In this document: positions 62,741 through 64,000 of the stretch, piece by piece | How the letters are laid out: each line of letters starts with the position of its first letter | How positions within the stretch are numbered: position 1 is the stretch's first letter | Source: an uncultured Chlamydiae bacterium | GTDB lineage: Bacteria > Chlamydiota > Chlamydiia > Chlamydiales > Rhabdochlamydiaceae | Length of the DNA: 64,000 bases | Direction of reading: 5' to 3' | Assembly (NCBI GenBank): GCA_903824495.1 | Contig: CAIJXB010000026.1 | Coordinates: 62,001-126,000, forward strand | The notes under the pieces: generated by a model | Database searches by the model: none | Seen by the model: the letters and a program-made list of their open reading frames with translations, nothing else | What the model was told of the DNA's origin: nothing | Made by a program: the position numbers and the translations under genes

Positions 62741-63498
62741 GCTTGCTTCCCAAAGACCCCGTGAAAAAAGCCCTGTATATTATGGTGCCGGCTGTTCACA
62801 TACTCTTATTTTGTGGCTTTGCTTTAACAAGCCCTCCAAAGAAGCTCTTTGATTCGAAAAAACTGGTCGTTAAAACATTTTCGCCTCAAAACTCTGCGCC
62901 AAGTGTTAAAGTAGCAGCTACCTCTTCTCAAAAAACTCCGGTTGCTGCAAAAAAAACACCTCCTAAGCCAGAGAAAAAAGAAGCAAAAAAAGTAGAAACG
63001 CAAGCTCCAGCTTCGGCTCCTAAAAAAACACCTGAGCCGAAAAAAGAAAAAACACTTCAAGTCAAAAAACAAAAATCAGCAAAAGAAGAGGTTTTGAAAG
63101 AACTTGAAGAAAGGATTGCCAAAATAGAAGCAAAAAATGATAGAATGCCCTTAAAGCCCGAACTGGCAGTTCCATCCAGCATTAGCTTAAGCTCTCAGAC
63201 TGCTTTGCAGGCGCCTGTTGCATTAGCAGACCAAAACTTCAGCGCCGACGATGAATTTATTTCTTCGTTAATCGGCTATTTGCAAGGGCAATTGCAACTT
63301 CCGGATAGGGGTGAAGTGCAGATTCAATTGACTTTGCGTAAAGATGGGAAAGTGGAAACCATGAAAGTAATCAAAACTGAAAGTGAAAAAAACAGAAAGT
63401 ATTTAGAAGAAAATTTGTCTAAGCTCTCTTTTCCTTCGATGTATTTGGAGGGGTCCTCTTCCAAATCTTTTTTGTTTACCTTTTGCAATAAATTTTAA
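62737..63498 (+). CDS. TonB/TolA-like energy transducer
   Basis: The 253-residue protein has an N-terminal membrane helix (IMVPAVHILLFCGFALTS), a Lys/Pro/Ala-rich extended linker (residues about 65-130, with many KKTPxPKK units) and a C-terminal TonB/TolA-like domain (GEVQIQLTLRKDGKVETMKVIKTES). It bridges the ExbBD motor to the outer membrane. Its position between exbD and tolB supports a TolA role in envelope constriction at division, but sequence alone does not separate TonB from TolA. Confidence 0.85.
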   Translation: MSLLPKDPVKKALYIMVPAVHILLFCGFALTSPPKKLFDSKKLVVKTFSPQNSAPSVKVAATSSQKTPVAAKKTPPKPEKKEAKKVETQAPASAPKKTPEPKKEKTLQVKKQKSAKEEVLKELEERIAKIEAKNDRMPLKPELAVPSSISLSSQTALQAPVALADQNFSADDEFISSLIGYLQGQLQLPDRGEVQIQLTLRKDGKVETMKVIKTESEKNRKYLEENLSKLSFPSMYLEGSSSKSFLFTFCNKF

Positions 63499-63509
63499 AG
63501 GAGATTTCT

Positions 63510-64000
63510 ATGAAACGCCTAACAACATTACTCTTTCTCTTCATAGGAATCTTAGGATTTGCTGCTGAGCCTCCCCAAGAAATTAGAGTGCAATTGGATA
63601 CGGCAAGCCCCCTTTCTCCCATCTATCTTTCTCAGATTAGTGCAGATGCTTCTTTCCCTGCTCAATATCTGAAGGAACTTGAAAAAGTACTGGCTTTTGA
63701 CTTTGACCATAACGGAAAAACAAAAGTTGCAAGTAAAACAAAAGAAAAAGAGCTTCTTTTGCTCTCTGCAAATAATCTCAAGGCTTTGGAAGTGCCCTTT
63801 GCTGTTTCTTTTTCCCTCAAAGAAAAAAACCTATCTTGCAAGGTATATAACCTTCTCGAAGGATGCGCAAAGCCTTTTTCTGAAGTAGCTTTAACAGGAG
63901 CTTTAGGACAAGACAGACAAAAGCTACACAAGTTAAGCGACGCCATTCATAAAGCGCTCTTTCAAGAAGACGGAGTTGCCTATAGCCGCATTCTCTACTC
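63510..64000 (+). CDS. tolB: TolB-like protein, N-terminal part (runs off window)
   Basis: From an ATG with AAAGGAGAT upstream the frame stays open for 163 codons to the right edge. It opens with a signal peptide (MKRLTTLLFLFIGILGFAAE) and has the TolB N-terminal domain features EKVLAFDFDHNGKTKV and HKLSDAIHKALFQEDGVAYSRI, the latter being the beginning of the domain that leads into the WD-like propeller. TolB is a periplasmic partner of Pal. It completes the exbB-exbD-tolA-like-tolB order. Confidence 0.88.
   Translation, partial: MKRLTTLLFLFIGILGFAAEPPQEIRVQLDTASPLSPIYLSQISADASFPAQYLKELEKVLAFDFDHNGKTKVASKTKEKELLLLSANNLKALEVPFAVSFSLKEKNLSCKVYNLLEGCAKPFSEVALTGALGQDRQKLHKLSDAIHKALFQEDGVAYSRILY

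Noticed and set aside
62339..63072. Minus-strand frames rich in Cys, Phe and Arg in the exbD-tonB region
   Set aside because: They mirror the Lys/Pro-rich linker of the TonB/TolA-like gene and have no ribosome sites.
1..64000. CRISPR array, rRNA genes, insertion-sequence transposases, prophage genes
   Set aside because: No regularly spaced repeat array, no rRNA core sequence and no transposase, integrase or phage structural protein were seen; the only mobile element is the intein.

Overview
The window is chromosomal DNA of a member of the Chlamydiota, most likely an environmental or amoeba/arthropod-associated lineage (Parachlamydia-, Waddlia- or Simkania-like) rather than a human Chlamydia. 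The evidence is a Tlc-type ATP/ADP translocase, a DUF2709 protein, a TyrP-type aromatic amino acid transporter end, and three gene blocks that I recall from the C. trachomatis map: DUF2709-tsaE-dnaQ; ntt, pgsA, sppA-polA-coaE-rho, dnaB-mnmG-lplA; and sdhC-sdhA-sdhB, tatD, exbB-exbD-tonB/tolA-like-tolB. Base composition is moderately AT-rich throughout. Species cannot be fixed from sequence reading alone.

Layout. 0-14.2 kb: the tail of tyrP, an outer-membrane-like protein, a methyltransferase, an exported thioredoxin reductase-thioredoxin fusion coupled to an S9 peptidase, an exported S-adenosylmethionine decarboxylase, thymidine kinase with an MFS transporter, pgeF, a CPBP protease, a duplicated pair of small secreted proteins, argS and leucine dehydrogenase. 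14.4-16.6 kb: a large membrane-anchored protein with two OTU deubiquitinase domains, very probably a host-directed effector. 16.7-23.5 kb: housekeeping block (DUF2709, tsaE, engB, dnaQ, pgk, ATP/ADP translocase, DedA, pgsA). 23.6-27.4 kb: first island of signal-peptide-bearing glycosyltransferase/methyltransferase-like genes. 27.4-34.3 kb: mscS, sppA, polA, coaE, rho. 34.4-44.1 kb: second and larger island, with exported methyltransferases, an exported kinase-like protein, an OppA lipoprotein, MazG, and exported glycosyltransferases of at least four families (GT6, GT2, GT92-like, GT11-like). 44.3-52.7 kb: tRNA-Ser(GCU), dnaB carrying a 491-residue intein, a 28-residue AURKAIP1/COX24-type protein, mnmG, a degenerate receiver-GGDEF protein and lplA. 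52.7-55.2 kb: a possible structured RNA, a MYND-finger protein with a C-terminal papain-like domain, and a membrane protein. 55.2-61.4 kb: succinate dehydrogenase, an F-box protein, tatD and a cytosolic sugar transferase. 61.5-64 kb: the Tol-like envelope operon, running off the window end.

How it fits together. The housekeeping blocks provide replication, translation, energy import and envelope function of an obligate intracellular bacterium. Between them lie accessory genes that look aimed at the host: OTU, MYND and F-box proteins would act on ubiquitin or signalling pathways, and the two islands encode enzymes that carry Sec signal peptides although their families normally work with cytosolic nucleotide sugars or SAM. 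The most striking pair is a GT6 enzyme closely resembling vertebrate ABO blood-group transferases and, 2 kb away, a GT11-like alpha-1,2-fucosyltransferase. These are the two activities that build blood group H and then A/B antigens, so the islands may be a glycan-mimicry or host-glycan-editing system.
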